NCBI GenBank assembly: GCA_965213845.1
Contig: CBDCAI010000005.1
Coordinates: 310,001-374,000 of the forward strand
Direction: 5' to 3'
Source: JBBROS01 sp965213845
Lineage (GTDB): Bacteria > Pseudomonadota > Alphaproteobacteria > Acetobacterales > Acetobacteraceae
Length of the DNA: 64,000 nucleotides
Part shown: one piece after another, positions 16,353-25,654 of the stretch
Layout: the number at the start of each line of letters is the position of its first letter
Numbering within the stretch: position 1 is the stretch's first letter
Notes under the pieces: generated by a model
The model's input: the letters and a program-made list of their open reading frames with translations, nothing else
Database searches by the model: none
What the model was told of the DNA's origin: nothing
Made by a program: the position numbers and the translations under genes

Positions 16353-18394
16353 GCGCGCGTCACGATCACGTTGCCCAGCCGGTCCCCGCGGGCGACCAGG
16401 CCCGGGTCGATGACCGTCGTGGCGTCCGGCTGTTCCAGGATGGCGGGCCCGGGGATCTCGGCGCCCACGGGCAGGGCCAGGCGGTCGTGCACCGTCGCCG
16501 TGTGCCAGCCGCCGAACCACACCGGGCGGGTGCCGCGATCGGCCGCTTCCATCGAGGCGTCGGCGCCCGGCGCCAGGGCCGACAGATCGAAGTGCGGGCG
16601 GCGGCCGATGGCGGCGGTCCGCAGGTTCACGAGCCTGATCCCGACGCCGGGCAGCACGCGGCCGAACTGCGTGTGGTAGGCGCGCTCGAACGCGTCGCGG
16701 ATCAGGGCCGCGGTCACGTGGGTGCTGCCGTCCCGCACCGTCAGCGGCAGCGGGACCGCCACCGTGTGGGTCTGTCCGGCATAGTGCATGTCCGCCTCGA
16801 ACACCGTGTCGATGCGCTCCATCGCCAGCCCGGCCGCCTCCACGACGGTCCGGGAGGTTGCTTCCTCGGCCACCAGGCGGCGGTCGAGCGACGCGACGTC
16901 CAGCCCATCCAGCGTGAGGTTCACCGTCTGCACCTGGTCGTGGCGGATGTCGGCGATGATGCACCCGAGGGCCGAGGTGACGCCGGGGAAGCGCGGCACC
17001 AGCGCCGCCTTCATGCCGACCTCGCGGATCAGTGCGCCGACATGCAGGGCGCCGCCGCCGCCGAAGGGCACGGCCGCGAAGCGCTGCGGATCGTGGCCCC
17101 GCTCGATCGACACGAGGCGGATCGCCCCGGCCATGCGGGCGTTGGCGACGCGGATGATCGCCTCGGCCGCTTCCTCGGCACCCAGGCCCAACCGGGTGCC
17201 GACATGGTCCAGGATGGCGGCGCGCGCCGCCGCCACGTCCAGCCGGGCGAGGGCCCCGCCGATCGGCCGTTCCGCGTTGATGCGGCCCAGAACGACGTTC
17301 GCGTCGGTGAGCGTGGGCCGGGTGCCGCCCTGCCCGTAGCTGACCGGTCCGGGGCGTGAGCCCGCGCTTTCCGGCCCCACCTGCAACAGCCCGCCGGCAT
17401 CGACCGACGCGATGGAGCCGCCGCCGGCGCCGATGGTGGTGATCTCGATCATCGGCGTGCGGATCACGAGGCCGAACTCGATGGTCGCCTGGGCCGCCAG
17501 CGACACGCCGCCACCCACGACCAGCGACACGTCGAACGATGTGCCGCCGAGGTCGCCGGTGATGACGTCCGGGAAGCCGGCCGCCCCGGCGATGGCCGCC
17601 GCCGCGATCACGCCGGCCGCAGGGCCCGAGAGCGCGGTGCGGACCGGCAGGCGGCGCGCCGTCGCCGTGCTCATGACGCCGCCGTTGGACTGCACGATGT
17701 GGAACTGGCCGGTGAAGCCCTGGGTTGCCAGGGCGGCATCGAGCTTGCCGAGGTAGCTGCCCACGACGGGCTGCAGGTAGGCGTTGAGCGCGGTCGTCGA
17801 GGTGCGTTCAAACTCGCGGATCTCGGGCAGGATCTGGCTCGAACAGGCGATGTTGCCGTTCGGCCAGACGGCCTCGGCCGCCGCCAGCGCCGCCAGCTCG
17901 TTGGCCGGGTTCGCGTAGGCGTTGATGAACACGATCGCCAGCGCTTCCGCGCCTTGCTCCAGCAGGTGCCGCGCGAGCGCCTGAACGGCAGCCGGGTCCA
18001 CCGCCGCGCGGATGCTGCCGTCGGCCAGGGTGCGTTCCGCGACCTCGAGCCGCATGTCGCGGTCCACCACGGGGACGAAGTCGCCCCACAGGCCCCAGGT
18101 CTGGCGCCGGTCGCGCCGGCGCATCTCCAGCACGTCCCGGAACCCGGCCGTCGTGATGATCCCCACCCGCGCGCCCTTGCGCTCCAGCAGCGCGTTCGTG
18201 CCCACGGTGGTGCCGTGCACGATGGAGCCGAGCGCGGCGACGTCGCCGAAGGTCTGCAGCCCGCGCAAGAAGCCGACCGCCTCGTCCCCTCGGTTCGACG
18301 GCACCTTGGCGGTGCGAAAGGCGCGCGCCGCCTCGTCGAACAGGAACATGTCGGTGAAGGTGCCGCCGACGTCCACGCCCACGACGCGGCTCAT
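16349..18394 (-). CDS. hyuA: Hydantoinase/oxoprolinase subunit A
   Basis: A 681-residue ATP-dependent ring-opening amidohydrolase subunit (N-methylhydantoinase A / 5-oxoprolinase / acetone carboxylase beta superfamily). Phosphate-binding loops of the actin-like ATPase fold are clear: VGVDVGGTFTDMF at the N-terminus and TGDLGGTSFDVSLV in the middle. Other family blocks are HGTTVGTNALLERKGARVG, FERTSTTALNAYLQPVV and AAVPFGGGGALHVGAL. It works with HyuB to phosphorylate and open a cyclic amide, imide or lactam. It lies 25 bp after hyuB and overlaps the next gene by TTGA. A degraded second copy lies at 46884. Confidence 0.92.
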   Translation of the reverse strand: MSRVVGVDVGGTFTDMFLFDEAARAFRTAKVPSNRGDEAVGFLRGLQTFGDVAALGSIVHGTTVGTNALLERKGARVGIITTAGFRDVLEMRRRDRRQTWGLWGDFVPVVDRDMRLEVAERTLADGSIRAAVDPAAVQALARHLLEQGAEALAIVFINAYANPANELAALAAAEAVWPNGNIACSSQILPEIREFERTSTTALNAYLQPVVGSYLGKLDAALATQGFTGQFHIVQSNGGVMSTATARRLPVRTALSGPAAGVIAAAAIAGAAGFPDVITGDLGGTSFDVSLVVGGGVSLAAQATIEFGLVIRTPMIEITTIGAGGGSIASVDAGGLLQVGPESAGSRPGPVSYGQGGTRPTLTDANVVLGRINAERPIGGALARLDVAAARAAILDHVGTRLGLGAEEAAEAIIRVANARMAGAIRLVSIERGHDPQRFAAVPFGGGGALHVGALIREVGMKAALVPRFPGVTSALGCIIADIRHDQVQTVNLTLDGLDVASLDRRLVAEEATSRTVVEAAGLAMERIDTVFEADMHYAGQTHTVAVPLPLTVRDGSTHVTAALIRDAFERAYHTQFGRVLPGVGIRLVNLRTAAIGRRPHFDLSALAPGADASMEAADRGTRPVWFGGWHTATVHDRLALPVGAEIPGPAILEQPDATTVIDPGLVARGDRLGNVIVTRA

Positions 18395-18419
18395 GCTGCA
18401 TCGCCGGACAAAACGCGGC

Positions 18420-20063
18420 TCATTGGGAGGCTCCGGTCACGTAGCCGAGGCGGGCATCTCGTTCGGCGGCCCCAGGGTCGCGGTCGCCGGGTGGGCCCCA
18501 GCCGCCGCCGCCGGGGGTTTCCAGCCGCACGCGGCGCCCGGCCCGCACCGCGACGCCCGTGACCTTCGAGACGAGTTCCGGGCTGCGGTCGCCGTCGTCG
18601 GATTGCCAGGTGAACCGGTTGAGCGCGCCCGGGCCGCCGCCCAGCACGCCGAACGGGCCGACGGTGCCGCGCTCGCCGAGCAGCGAGACTTCGGCGTCGG
18701 TCAGCACCTCGATCTCGTAGACGGCACCCAGCCCGCCGCGATGCGTGCCCGTGCCGCCGGAACCCGGCCGAAGCGCCCATTGCGTGAAGACGATGGGATA
18801 GGCCGCTTCCAGGATCTCGACCGGCGGGATGGTCGCGGTCGAGATGGGGTTGTTCGCGTGGCTGAGCCCGTCGGTTTCCGGGTTTCCACCCATGCCGCCG
18901 CCGAAGAAGCTGAACATCACCCAGCGCGAGCCGTCCATCCGGTGCCCGGCCATCGACAGCGCGTTGATGGTGCCGAACGGGGCGGCGGTGGCGCGGGCCG
19001 GGTCGGCCTCCGCGAGCGCACCCAGCACGACGCCGATTAGCCGCAGGATCGTCTCGGTGTAGCCCGCCATCGGCCGGGGCGCGCCGGCGGCCAGAAGGGT
19101 GGTGTCGGGCACCACGAAACGGATCGGCCGCAGGCATCCGGCATTGGCCGGCACGGCGGTGAACACATGCTTCAGCGCCACGTAGCAGGCGGCGATGGTG
19201 GTGGCGTAGGAGATGTTGACGGGCCCCTGGGTGGGCGGGGAGGAGCGGGAGAAGTCCATCACCATCGTGTCGGCCGCGATGGTGAGGTCCAGCGCCACCG
19301 TCAGCGGTGCGGCCGTGATCCCGTCATTGTCCAGCACGTCCTGGAAGGAATACCGCCCGTCCGGCAGGGCACCGATGGCGGCGCGCATCATCGCCTCGGC
19401 CCGGTCTGAGAACGCCTCGAACGCCTCGGCCACCACGGCGTCGCCATACTCGTCGAGCAGGCCGTGCAGCCGGCGCTCGCCCAGGTCCAGCGCGCCGAGC
19501 TGGCCGTTGAGGTCCCCCCAGTTCGACGTCGGCACCCGCGAGTTCGCCGCCAGGATGTCGACGATGTCGGTGTTCATGCGGCCCGCCGTGATCAGCTTCA
19601 CCGGCGGGATGCGCATGCCTTCCTGGAAGCTCTCGGTGGCGCGCGGGTTGTAGCCGCCCGGCACGTTGCCGCCGATGTCCAGCCAATGCCCGGCCGACGC
19701 CATCCAGCAGAACAGCGCCTGGTCCCGGAACACCGGCCGCACCAGGCGGAAGTCGTTGAGATGGGTGCCGCCAGCATAGGGGTCGTTGAACAGGAAGGTG
19801 TCGCCGGGCTGAAGCCCGCCATCGCGAGCCACCTTGTCGATGACGGCTTTCACGGCGAAGGCCATGGCGCCGACGAAGATCGGCAGGCCGGAGGCGCCTT
19901 GCACCAGCGTGTCGCCGGTTTCGGCGTGATACAGGCCGTGGCAGGCGTCCTTGGCCTCGGCGATGATCGGGTTGAAGGCGGCGCGATACAGGGTCGCGTC
20001 CATCTCGTCGGCGATCTGCGTCAGGCGGCCGTCCAGGATGGCGAGGGTGACGGGGTCGATCAT
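18420..20063 (-). CDS. hyuB: Hydantoinase/oxoprolinase subunit B
   Basis: A 547-residue partner of HyuA. The family N-terminus reads MIDPVTLAILDGRLTQIADE, followed by the conserved ETGDTLVQGASGLPIFVG and FLFNDPYAGGTHLNDFRLV (metal/substrate region). The C-terminal glycine-rich end (LETPGGGGWGPP) is a hallmark. HyuB forms the hydrolytic half of ATP-dependent N-methylhydantoinase or 5-oxoprolinase. It overlaps the isocitrate-lyase-family gene by ATGA (20060-20063). The cyclic substrate is not deducible from sequence alone. Confidence 0.92.
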   Translation of the reverse strand: MIDPVTLAILDGRLTQIADEMDATLYRAAFNPIIAEAKDACHGLYHAETGDTLVQGASGLPIFVGAMAFAVKAVIDKVARDGGLQPGDTFLFNDPYAGGTHLNDFRLVRPVFRDQALFCWMASAGHWLDIGGNVPGGYNPRATESFQEGMRIPPVKLITAGRMNTDIVDILAANSRVPTSNWGDLNGQLGALDLGERRLHGLLDEYGDAVVAEAFEAFSDRAEAMMRAAIGALPDGRYSFQDVLDNDGITAAPLTVALDLTIAADTMVMDFSRSSPPTQGPVNISYATTIAACYVALKHVFTAVPANAGCLRPIRFVVPDTTLLAAGAPRPMAGYTETILRLIGVVLGALAEADPARATAAPFGTINALSMAGHRMDGSRWVMFSFFGGGMGGNPETDGLSHANNPISTATIPPVEILEAAYPIVFTQWALRPGSGGTGTHRGGLGAVYEIEVLTDAEVSLLGERGTVGPFGVLGGGPGALNRFTWQSDDGDRSPELVSKVTGVAVRAGRRVRLETPGGGGWGPPGDRDPGAAERDARLGYVTGASQ

Positions 20064-20995
20064 GCGCCGAACGCCCCGGCGTTCCTGGCGTCGCCCGCGG
20101 GTGCCCGGTTGTTGCGGTCTTCGTAGGTGAGGCCCAAAGCGAGCATCTCCGGTGTGCCGATCAAGGCGTTCAGCTGCGTGAAGTCGAACATGCGGTCGGC
20201 GAAGGGCAGGTTGCTGCCGTGCTGCGCGAGCGAGGCGTAGTAGGCCTGCGCCGTGCGCGCGATGGCCCGCACGATGCCACCGGGGAATATGACCAGGCTG
20301 AACCCGAGCGCCTCCAGCTCCGCGCAGGGCAGGGGGGGCGTGTCGCCGCCATCGACGATGTTGGCCATCAGCGGGCGCACGCCGGCCAGCCCCGCCGTCA
20401 CCTCGGCGAGCTCCGCCCGGCTCTGCGGCGCCTCCACGAACAGCACGTCGGCCCCGGCCTCGGCATAGCGCCGCGCCCGCTCGATGGCGGGGCCGACGCC
20501 TTCCACCGCCACGGCATCGGTGCGGGCGATGATCAGCGTGTCCTCGCTGGTCCGGGCGTCGAGCGCCGCGCGCACCTTGCCGACCATCTCGCCGGTGGGG
20601 ATCAGCGACTTGTCACGCAGGTGGCCGCAGCGCTTCGGCATCGTCTGGTCCTCGAGCTGGATGGCCGAGGCGCCGGCGCGCTCGAACACCCGCACCGTGC
20701 GCTGCACGTTCAGCGCGTTGCCGTAGCCGTTGTCGGCATCGACGATCAGTGGCGTCGGCACCCGGTCGCGCATGAGGGCGATGGTGTCCGCGACCTCCGC
20801 CATGGAGACCAGGCCGATATCGGGCCGGCCCAGCCGGGTATAGGCGATGGCGGCGCCCGACACATACAGCGCCCTGAAGCCCGCCGCGGCGGCCAGCGAG
20901 GCGGTGAGCGCATCGCAGATGCCGGGTGCGACGAGCAGGCCTGTCCGCAGGTGTTCGCGCAAGGTCGTGGGGCCAAGGGTCTGGGTCATGCTCAC
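20060..20995 (-). CDS. Isocitrate lyase/PEP mutase family C-C lyase
   Basis: A roughly 310-residue (beta/alpha)8 enzyme of the ICL/PEPM superfamily. The metal-binding loop is IVDADNGYGNALNVQRTV, and the active-site loop PKRCGHLRDKSLIP carries the catalytic Cys that marks lyases (2-methylisocitrate, 2,3-dimethylmalate, oxaloacetate acetylhydrolase) rather than phosphonate mutases. Candidate starts are a GTG at 20995 overlapping the livF stop and an ATG at 20989. With the LeuCD-like hydratase across the divergent promoter, cleavage of a substituted malate to pyruvate or glyoxylate plus a short acid is a reasonable inference. Confidence 0.87.
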   Translation of the reverse strand: MSMTQTLGPTTLREHLRTGLLVAPGICDALTASLAAAAGFRALYVSGAAIAYTRLGRPDIGLVSMAEVADTIALMRDRVPTPLIVDADNGYGNALNVQRTVRVFERAGASAIQLEDQTMPKRCGHLRDKSLIPTGEMVGKVRAALDARTSEDTLIIARTDAVAVEGVGPAIERARRYAEAGADVLFVEAPQSRAELAEVTAGLAGVRPLMANIVDGGDTPPLPCAELEALGFSLVIFPGGIVRAIARTAQAYYASLAQHGSNLPFADRMFDFTQLNALIGTPEMLALGLTYEDRNNRAPAGDARNAGAFGA

Positions 20996-21708
20996 AATCC
21001 GAGATAGGTGCGTTTAAGGTCGGGATCGTCGCGTAGCGCCGCCGCGGGCCCCGACAGGACACAGAGGCCGTTTTCCAGCACGTAGCCGCGGTCCGCGAGA
21101 TCGAGGGACTGCACCACGTTCTGCTCGACCAGCATGATCGCCAGCCCGTCGGCGCGCAGCCGCGCGATGAGGGCGAACATCTCCTCCACCAGCAGCGGCG
21201 ACAGGCCGAGCGAGGGCTCGTCCAGGATCAGCAGCCGGGGCTCGGCCATCATGCCGCGCCCGATCGCCAGCATCTGCTGCTCCCCGCCCGACAGCGTGCC
21301 CGCGCGCTGGGCCGACCGCTCCCGCAGGCGCGGGAAGGTCTCCAGCACGCGTTCCAGGTTCGCGGCGCGGCGGGGGCGGCCACGGCGGTAGCTGCCCAGG
21401 ATCAGGTTGTCGCGGACGGACATGTCGGGGAAGACACGGCGGCCCTCGGGCACGTGCACCAGCCCGGCGGCGACGATGCGCGAGGCCGGCAGCCGGTCGG
21501 TGCGCTCGCCCCCGAACCGCACCTCGCCCGAGCGGACCGGCACGATGCCGGACAGCGCCTTGTTCAGCGTGGTCTTGCCGACCCCGTTGGAGCCGAGCAC
21601 CGCGACGATCTCGCCGGGATGCACGACCAGGTCGATGCCGCGCAGCACCTCCGTCGCGCCATAGCCGGCCCGCAGTGCGGCGACCGAGAGCAGGGGTTCG
21701 TCAGCCAT
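20992..21708 (-). CDS. livF: Branched-chain amino acid-type ABC ATPase (LivF-like)
   Basis: A 238-residue ATPase. Walker A is LGSNGVGKTTLNKAL, the signature LSGGEQQMLAIGRGM, Walker B LLILDEPSLGLSP and the switch LVEQNV. The AVLGSNGVGKTT and LRDDPDLKRTYLGL ends are typical of LivF. It overlaps livG by 8 bp upstream. It is part of the five-gene LivKHMGF-type importer that leads the operon, so its substrate is probably the compound degraded by the downstream enzymes rather than leucine. Confidence 0.92.
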   Translation of the reverse strand: MADEPLLSVAALRAGYGATEVLRGIDLVVHPGEIVAVLGSNGVGKTTLNKALSGIVPVRSGEVRFGGERTDRLPASRIVAAGLVHVPEGRRVFPDMSVRDNLILGSYRRGRPRRAANLERVLETFPRLRERSAQRAGTLSGGEQQMLAIGRGMMAEPRLLILDEPSLGLSPLLVEEMFALIARLRADGLAIMLVEQNVVQSLDLADRGYVLENGLCVLSGPAAALRDDPDLKRTYLGL

Positions 21709-22447
21709 GGGCCGCCATGCGCGCCGCGGCGCCCGCGCCCAGATACGCCTCGATGACGGCCGGGTCGGCGCAGACCTCGCGGGGGGGGCCCGACGCGGTC
21801 ATGCGGCCCTGCGCCAGCACGTAGACGTGGCTGCACAGCTGCATCACCGCCTGCATCACGTGCTCGATCATCAGGATGGTGATGCCGTCCGCCGCCAATC
21901 CACGCAGCACCGGCAGCATGGCGGCGATCTCCGATGGGTTCAGCCCGGCCAGCACTTCGTCCAGCAGCAGCAGGCCGGGCTCGGTCGCGAGGGCCCGGGC
22001 CAGTTCCAGCCGCTTGCGCCCGGCGACGGTCAGCGCGGCGGCGGGCTTGTCGAGCTCCGCCTGGAGCCCGACGCGGGTGGCGACGGCGGTGGCGCGGTCC
22101 AGCGCCTCGGCCCGGCGGGCGTGGCGCAGGTGCGCGCCGACGGCGATGTTCTGGCGCACCGTCAGCCCGGCGAAGGGCTGCACGATCTGGAAGGTGCGGA
22201 CGATGCCGCGGCGGGCGCGGCGATGCGCCGCCTCGTCGGTCACGTCGGTTCCGTCGAACGTGACCCGGCCGGCGCTGGGCTGGGTGAAGCCGGCGATGAT
22301 GGTGAACAGCGTCGTCTTGCCGGCGCCGTTGGGGCCGATCAGCCCGGTGATGCTGCCCCGCTGCACCACGAGCGACGCGTCGGCCACGGCCAGCAATCCG
22401 CCGAAGCGCTTGCTGACGCCCTCGACGACGAGCAGCGGCGGGCTCAT
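21701..22447 (-). CDS. livG: Branched-chain amino acid-type ABC ATPase (LivG-like)
   Basis: A 248-residue ATPase with Walker A LIGPNGAGKTTLFTIIAG, a modified signature region LTVAGRKRLELARALA (Liv-type variant of LSGGQ), Walker B LLLLDEVLAGLNPSE and switch MIEHVMQAV. Pairs with LivF under the LivH/LivM channel. The start overlaps the livM stop by ATGA, and the end overlaps livF. Confidence 0.92.
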   Translation of the reverse strand: MSPPLLVVEGVSKRFGGLLAVADASLVVQRGSITGLIGPNGAGKTTLFTIIAGFTQPSAGRVTFDGTDVTDEAAHRRARRGIVRTFQIVQPFAGLTVRQNIAVGAHLRHARRAEALDRATAVATRVGLQAELDKPAAALTVAGRKRLELARALATEPGLLLLDEVLAGLNPSEIAAMLPVLRGLAADGITILMIEHVMQAVMQLCSHVYVLAQGRMTASGPPREVCADPAVIEAYLGAGAAARMAAHG

Positions 22448-23388
22448 CGGCGACCGTTCGGGCCGACCAGGCCGCCGGGCATGAAGGCGATGGCGACCAC
22501 GAGCAGCAGGCCGAACAACACCTGGTCGAGCCCCGCCACGGCGCCGGGCAGGAGCCGGGTGGCGTGGCCGAGTGCCTCCAGCGCCAGTCCGCCCAGCACG
22601 GGGCCGAGCACGGTGCCGACGCCGCCCACCACCGGGGCCAGCAGGGCCGCGACGGACACGCCGGTGCCGTAGCCGATGCCGGCATCGAGATAGAGGTAGT
22701 ATTGGAGGTAGAGCACGCCGGCCGCCGCGGTGATGCCGGCCGACAGGATCATGGCCTGGAGCTTCACCGCGAAGGCATCGATGCCCAGGGCCCGCGCCGC
22801 CTCCTCGTTCTCGCGCACCGCGGCCAGCCGGGCGCCGAAGCGGGACCGGGTGATCCCGCGTGTCAGCAGCAGGGCGCCGGCGACGCAGGCGAGGGCGACA
22901 TAGAAGAACTTGGCCCGGCTGAGGAACTGGAAGTTCTCAGGCCGTGCGTCCAGCTTGATCAGCAGGCCCGCGGCCCCGCCCGTGATGGGCGCGGCATTGA
23001 CCGAGATCCGGAACACCTCGGCGAAGGCAAGCGTCACCAGCGCGAAGTACGAGCCCCGCAGCCCCGCCCGGAACACCAGCGCGCCGATGATGCCGCCCAC
23101 CGCGGCGCCGGCCACGATCCCGGCGGCGGCGCCGGCCCATGCATTGACCCCGTAGCGCTGCTGCAGCACGGCGCTGACGTAGGCCCCGGTGCCGTAGAAC
23201 GCCGCATGGCCGAACGAGAGCTGGCCGGCCAACCCGCCCAGGATGTTCCAGCCCTGGGCCGACAGCGTGACGATCAGCGCGCCGACGAAGAAGTTGAGCA
23301 CGGTGTTGGCCGGAAGCAGCAGCGGCACCACCGCCAGCGCGGCGATCAGTCCCAGCATGGGCCACACGCCGAGATCCCGGCCCGTCAT
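22444..23388 (-). CDS. livM: Branched-chain amino acid-type ABC permease (LivM-like)
   Basis: A 314-residue permease. Hydrophobic segments start WPMLGLIAALAVVPLLL, followed by the LivM signatures GLAGQLSFGHAAFYGTGAY and RENEEAARALGIDAF, the cytoplasmic loop that docks the ATPases. The frame is open for 237 more codons upstream, but the ATG at 23388 overlaps the livH stop (ATGA) and gives the normal LivM length. Confidence 0.92.
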   Translation of the reverse strand: MTGRDLGVWPMLGLIAALAVVPLLLPANTVLNFFVGALIVTLSAQGWNILGGLAGQLSFGHAAFYGTGAYVSAVLQQRYGVNAWAGAAAGIVAGAAVGGIIGALVFRAGLRGSYFALVTLAFAEVFRISVNAAPITGGAAGLLIKLDARPENFQFLSRAKFFYVALACVAGALLLTRGITRSRFGARLAAVRENEEAARALGIDAFAVKLQAMILSAGITAAAGVLYLQYYLYLDAGIGYGTGVSVAALLAPVVGGVGTVLGPVLGGLALEALGHATRLLPGAVAGLDQVLFGLLLVVAIAFMPGGLVGPNGRR

Positions 23389-24257
23389 GCGCGCGCCCCG
23401 AACAGGCCGGCCGGCCGCAGCAGCAGCACCAGGATGAACAGCACGAAGATGCCCACCTGGCCCAGGCTGTCGCCCAGGAACAGCCCGCTCAGGCTCTCGA
23501 CCACGCCGATCAGCAGCCCGCCGAGGAGCGCGCCGGGAATGGACCCCATGCCGCCCAGCACGACGATGGTGAAGGCGACCAGCACGAAGGCCTCGCCCGA
23601 GCGCGGGTTCACGGTGTAGCTCGGCATCAACAGCCCGGCCGCCACGGCGAGGCAGGCGCAGCCGATGCCGAAGGTGACGGCGAAGACGTGCGGCACATCG
23701 ATGCCCACTAGGCGCGCACCCAGATCCTCCTTCGCCACCGCGCGGATGGCACGGCCGGTGTCCGTCCGCGCCAGCACCGCCCACAGCACGCCAGCGACCA
23801 GCACGGACACCGCGAAGCCGATCAGCCGCGGCGTCGAGAGCAACATCCGCCCCACCGCCACCACGTCGAAGGGGTCGCTGGCGTCCAGCGAACGGGTATC
23901 CGCATGGAACACCACCTGCAGCCCGTTCTGGATGGCGATGGCCAGGCCCAGCGTCACCAGGAGCACGTTGCTGTCCCGCCCGCCGCTGGCCGGGCCGATG
24001 ACATAGCGCTGCAGCGCGTAGCCGAGCCCGAAGAACGCGGGCACCAGCGGCAGCATGGCCAGATACGGGCTGATCCCGAACAGCGTGCCCAGGCCCCACA
24101 CGACGAACATGGCGCAGGTCAGCAAGGCGCCATGGGCGAAGTTGATGATGTGCAGCACGCCGTAGATCAACGTGAGGCCCAGGGCCACCAGAGCATACAC
24201 GCCGCCGGTCAGCAGCCCGTTGGCAACCGCCTCGGCGATGATGGAGGGAGCGTACAT
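23385..24257 (-). CDS. livH: Branched-chain amino acid-type ABC permease (LivH-like)
   Basis: A 290-residue permease with the LivH N-terminal block ANGLLTGGVYALVALGLTLI, then YGVLHIINFAHGALL and the loop RAVAKEDLGARLVGIDV. Overlaps livM by ATGA. It starts 53 bp after the binding-protein gene, across a short region of imperfect repeats. Confidence 0.93.
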   Translation of the reverse strand: MYAPSIIAEAVANGLLTGGVYALVALGLTLIYGVLHIINFAHGALLTCAMFVVWGLGTLFGISPYLAMLPLVPAFFGLGYALQRYVIGPASGGRDSNVLLVTLGLAIAIQNGLQVVFHADTRSLDASDPFDVVAVGRMLLSTPRLIGFAVSVLVAGVLWAVLARTDTGRAIRAVAKEDLGARLVGIDVPHVFAVTFGIGCACLAVAAGLLMPSYTVNPRSGEAFVLVAFTIVVLGGMGSIPGALLGGLLIGVVESLSGLFLGDSLGQVGIFVLFILVLLLRPAGLFGARA

Positions 24258-24277
24258 CCGCAGGCTTCAGACGAGTT

Positions 24278-24323
24278 GGGTCAGGTGGCGGGGGTCAGAT
24301 GACGGGCGGGTCAGGTGACGGGG
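24278..24323. repeat. Imperfect tandem repeat at the livK stop codon
   Basis: GGGTCAG units recur at 24278, 24292 and 24308 (periods 14 and 16), each followed by GTGGCGG, ATGACGG or GTGACGG. The minus-strand reading repeats CCGTCACCTGACCC, so the livK stop codon TGA and flanking bases are duplicated downstream. Looks like slippage at the end of the gene. Confidence 0.6.
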
Positions 24324-25516
24324 AACACCGGTTTTGCATCGGCGAAGCTGTTCGGGAAAATCACCTTGATGGCGCCGCGTTGCACCTGCGTGTTGACCGG
24401 CGTCGCCCCCTGGTTCTGGCCGCCCACGAACTTCGTCGGGCCATAGGGCATGATGTGCCCGGCGAAGGCCGAGCCGGCGAGCGCCTCGGTCAGCTTCGCC
24501 CGGTCCGCACTGCCGGCCCGGCTGAGCGCGTCGGCCACCAGCAGGACGCAGGAGTAGTTCAGCATGACGTTGTAGGCGAAGATCTTGCCCTGGGCCTCGA
24601 CCTTCTCCTTCAACGCGATGGTCTTCGGGTTGCGCGGGTCGGCCCAGTGGTTGCAGTCCATCAGGTTCTCGGCGATGGACGGGAACTCCTTGACGAAGCG
24701 GTAGTTGGAGGCGGCCCCGTTCAACACGCCGTAGATGCCCTTCGGCTTAATCCGCTGCTGCTGCAGCGTGCGCGCCAGCAGCACGAACTCGCCGTAATAG
24801 TCGGACGGCAGGATCAGGTCGGGCGTCAGCGAACGGATGCGCAGCGCGATATTGCTCATGTCGCGGGCGGGGGTGGGGTGGGCGATGGTGTCCAGGATCT
24901 CGAAACCCCGCTTGGGCAGCTCCGTCTGCATCAGTTTCGCCAGACCGCTGCCGAACAGCCCGTCCTCGTGCACCAGGACCACGGTCTTCGCCGGCTTGCC
25001 CGCTGCGTCGTTCAGCGTCACCAGGTTGTCGAGCGCCACCGCCGTCACCTTGCCGAAGCCGGGCGCGAAGCGGAACGTGTTGGTCAGCCCGCGCGACACG
25101 ATGCTGTCGGACACGCCGACATCGACCACATAGGGCAGCTCGTAGCGCGAGGCGGCCTGGCTGGCGGCGAGGCAGATGGGGCTCGCGAAGCCGCCCACGA
25201 TGGCGCACACGCCCTCGGCCTGCATCCGCTCCACTTCCTGCGTGCCGGCATCGGGCATCGAGCGTGCGTCGCCGAACACCATTTCGATCTTGGCGCCGCC
25301 CATGCCGGCGATGCCGCCCGCGGCGTTGATCTCGTCGATGGCCAGCTGCGCCCCCAACCGCCCGAGTTCGCCATCCTGCGCAAGCGCACCGGTCACGGGC
25401 TGCAGGATGCCGAGCTTCACCGATGCCGGCTGCGCCCGCAGAACCCTGGGTGCGGCGAGCCCGACCGAGACCGTGGCGGAGGCGGCAAGCACCGAACGTC
25501 GGGTGAGGGAGATCAT
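24311..25516 (-). CDS. livK: LivK-type ABC substrate-binding protein with Tat signal
   Basis: A 401-residue periplasmic binding protein (Peripla_BP_6). The signal LTRRSVLAASATVSVGLAA carries a twin-arginine motif, suggesting Tat export. The mature fold begins VKLGILQPVTGALAQDGELG, with the ligand loop VGGFASPICLAASQAASRYE and the hinge LVHEDGLFGSGLAKLMQ. It is the first gene of the minus-strand operon, 35-45 bp downstream of a readable promoter. Ligand unknown; operon context suggests a cyclic amide/imide or a derived acid. Confidence 0.9.
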   Translation of the reverse strand: MISLTRRSVLAASATVSVGLAAPRVLRAQPASVKLGILQPVTGALAQDGELGRLGAQLAIDEINAAGGIAGMGGAKIEMVFGDARSMPDAGTQEVERMQAEGVCAIVGGFASPICLAASQAASRYELPYVVDVGVSDSIVSRGLTNTFRFAPGFGKVTAVALDNLVTLNDAAGKPAKTVVLVHEDGLFGSGLAKLMQTELPKRGFEILDTIAHPTPARDMSNIALRIRSLTPDLILPSDYYGEFVLLARTLQQQRIKPKGIYGVLNGAASNYRFVKEFPSIAENLMDCNHWADPRNPKTIALKEKVEAQGKIFAYNVMLNYSCVLLVADALSRAGSADRAKLTEALAGSAFAGHIMPYGPTKFVGGQNQGATPVNTQVQRGAIKVIFPNSFADAKPVFPVT

Positions 25517-25564
25517 GGCAGGCCTGGCCCTTGTGTCATGGATGCAGCGGCAGCGAAGTTGTCT

Positions 25565-25592
25565 ATGTTATGGAACATCTCGGTTGCGTCAA
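25565..25592 (-). promoter_or_regulatory. Promoter of the livK-hyuAB operon with overlapping GntR operator candidate
   Basis: On the minus strand, -35 TTGACG (25587-25592) and -10 TAACAT (25565-25570) are 16 bp apart. A palindrome ATGTT-ATGG-AACAT (25565-25578) covers the -10 and spacer, where a repressor would block polymerase. It lies in the divergent region between this operon and leuCD-gntR, so the GntR protein encoded at 27756 is the obvious candidate ligand-responsive regulator. Confidence 0.65.
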
Positions 25593-25654
25593 TCGGCTTT
25601 CTGCGGTGATGTCCCGGCTGGCTGATCGCACGATGCAGGGGGAAAGGAAGGCGC

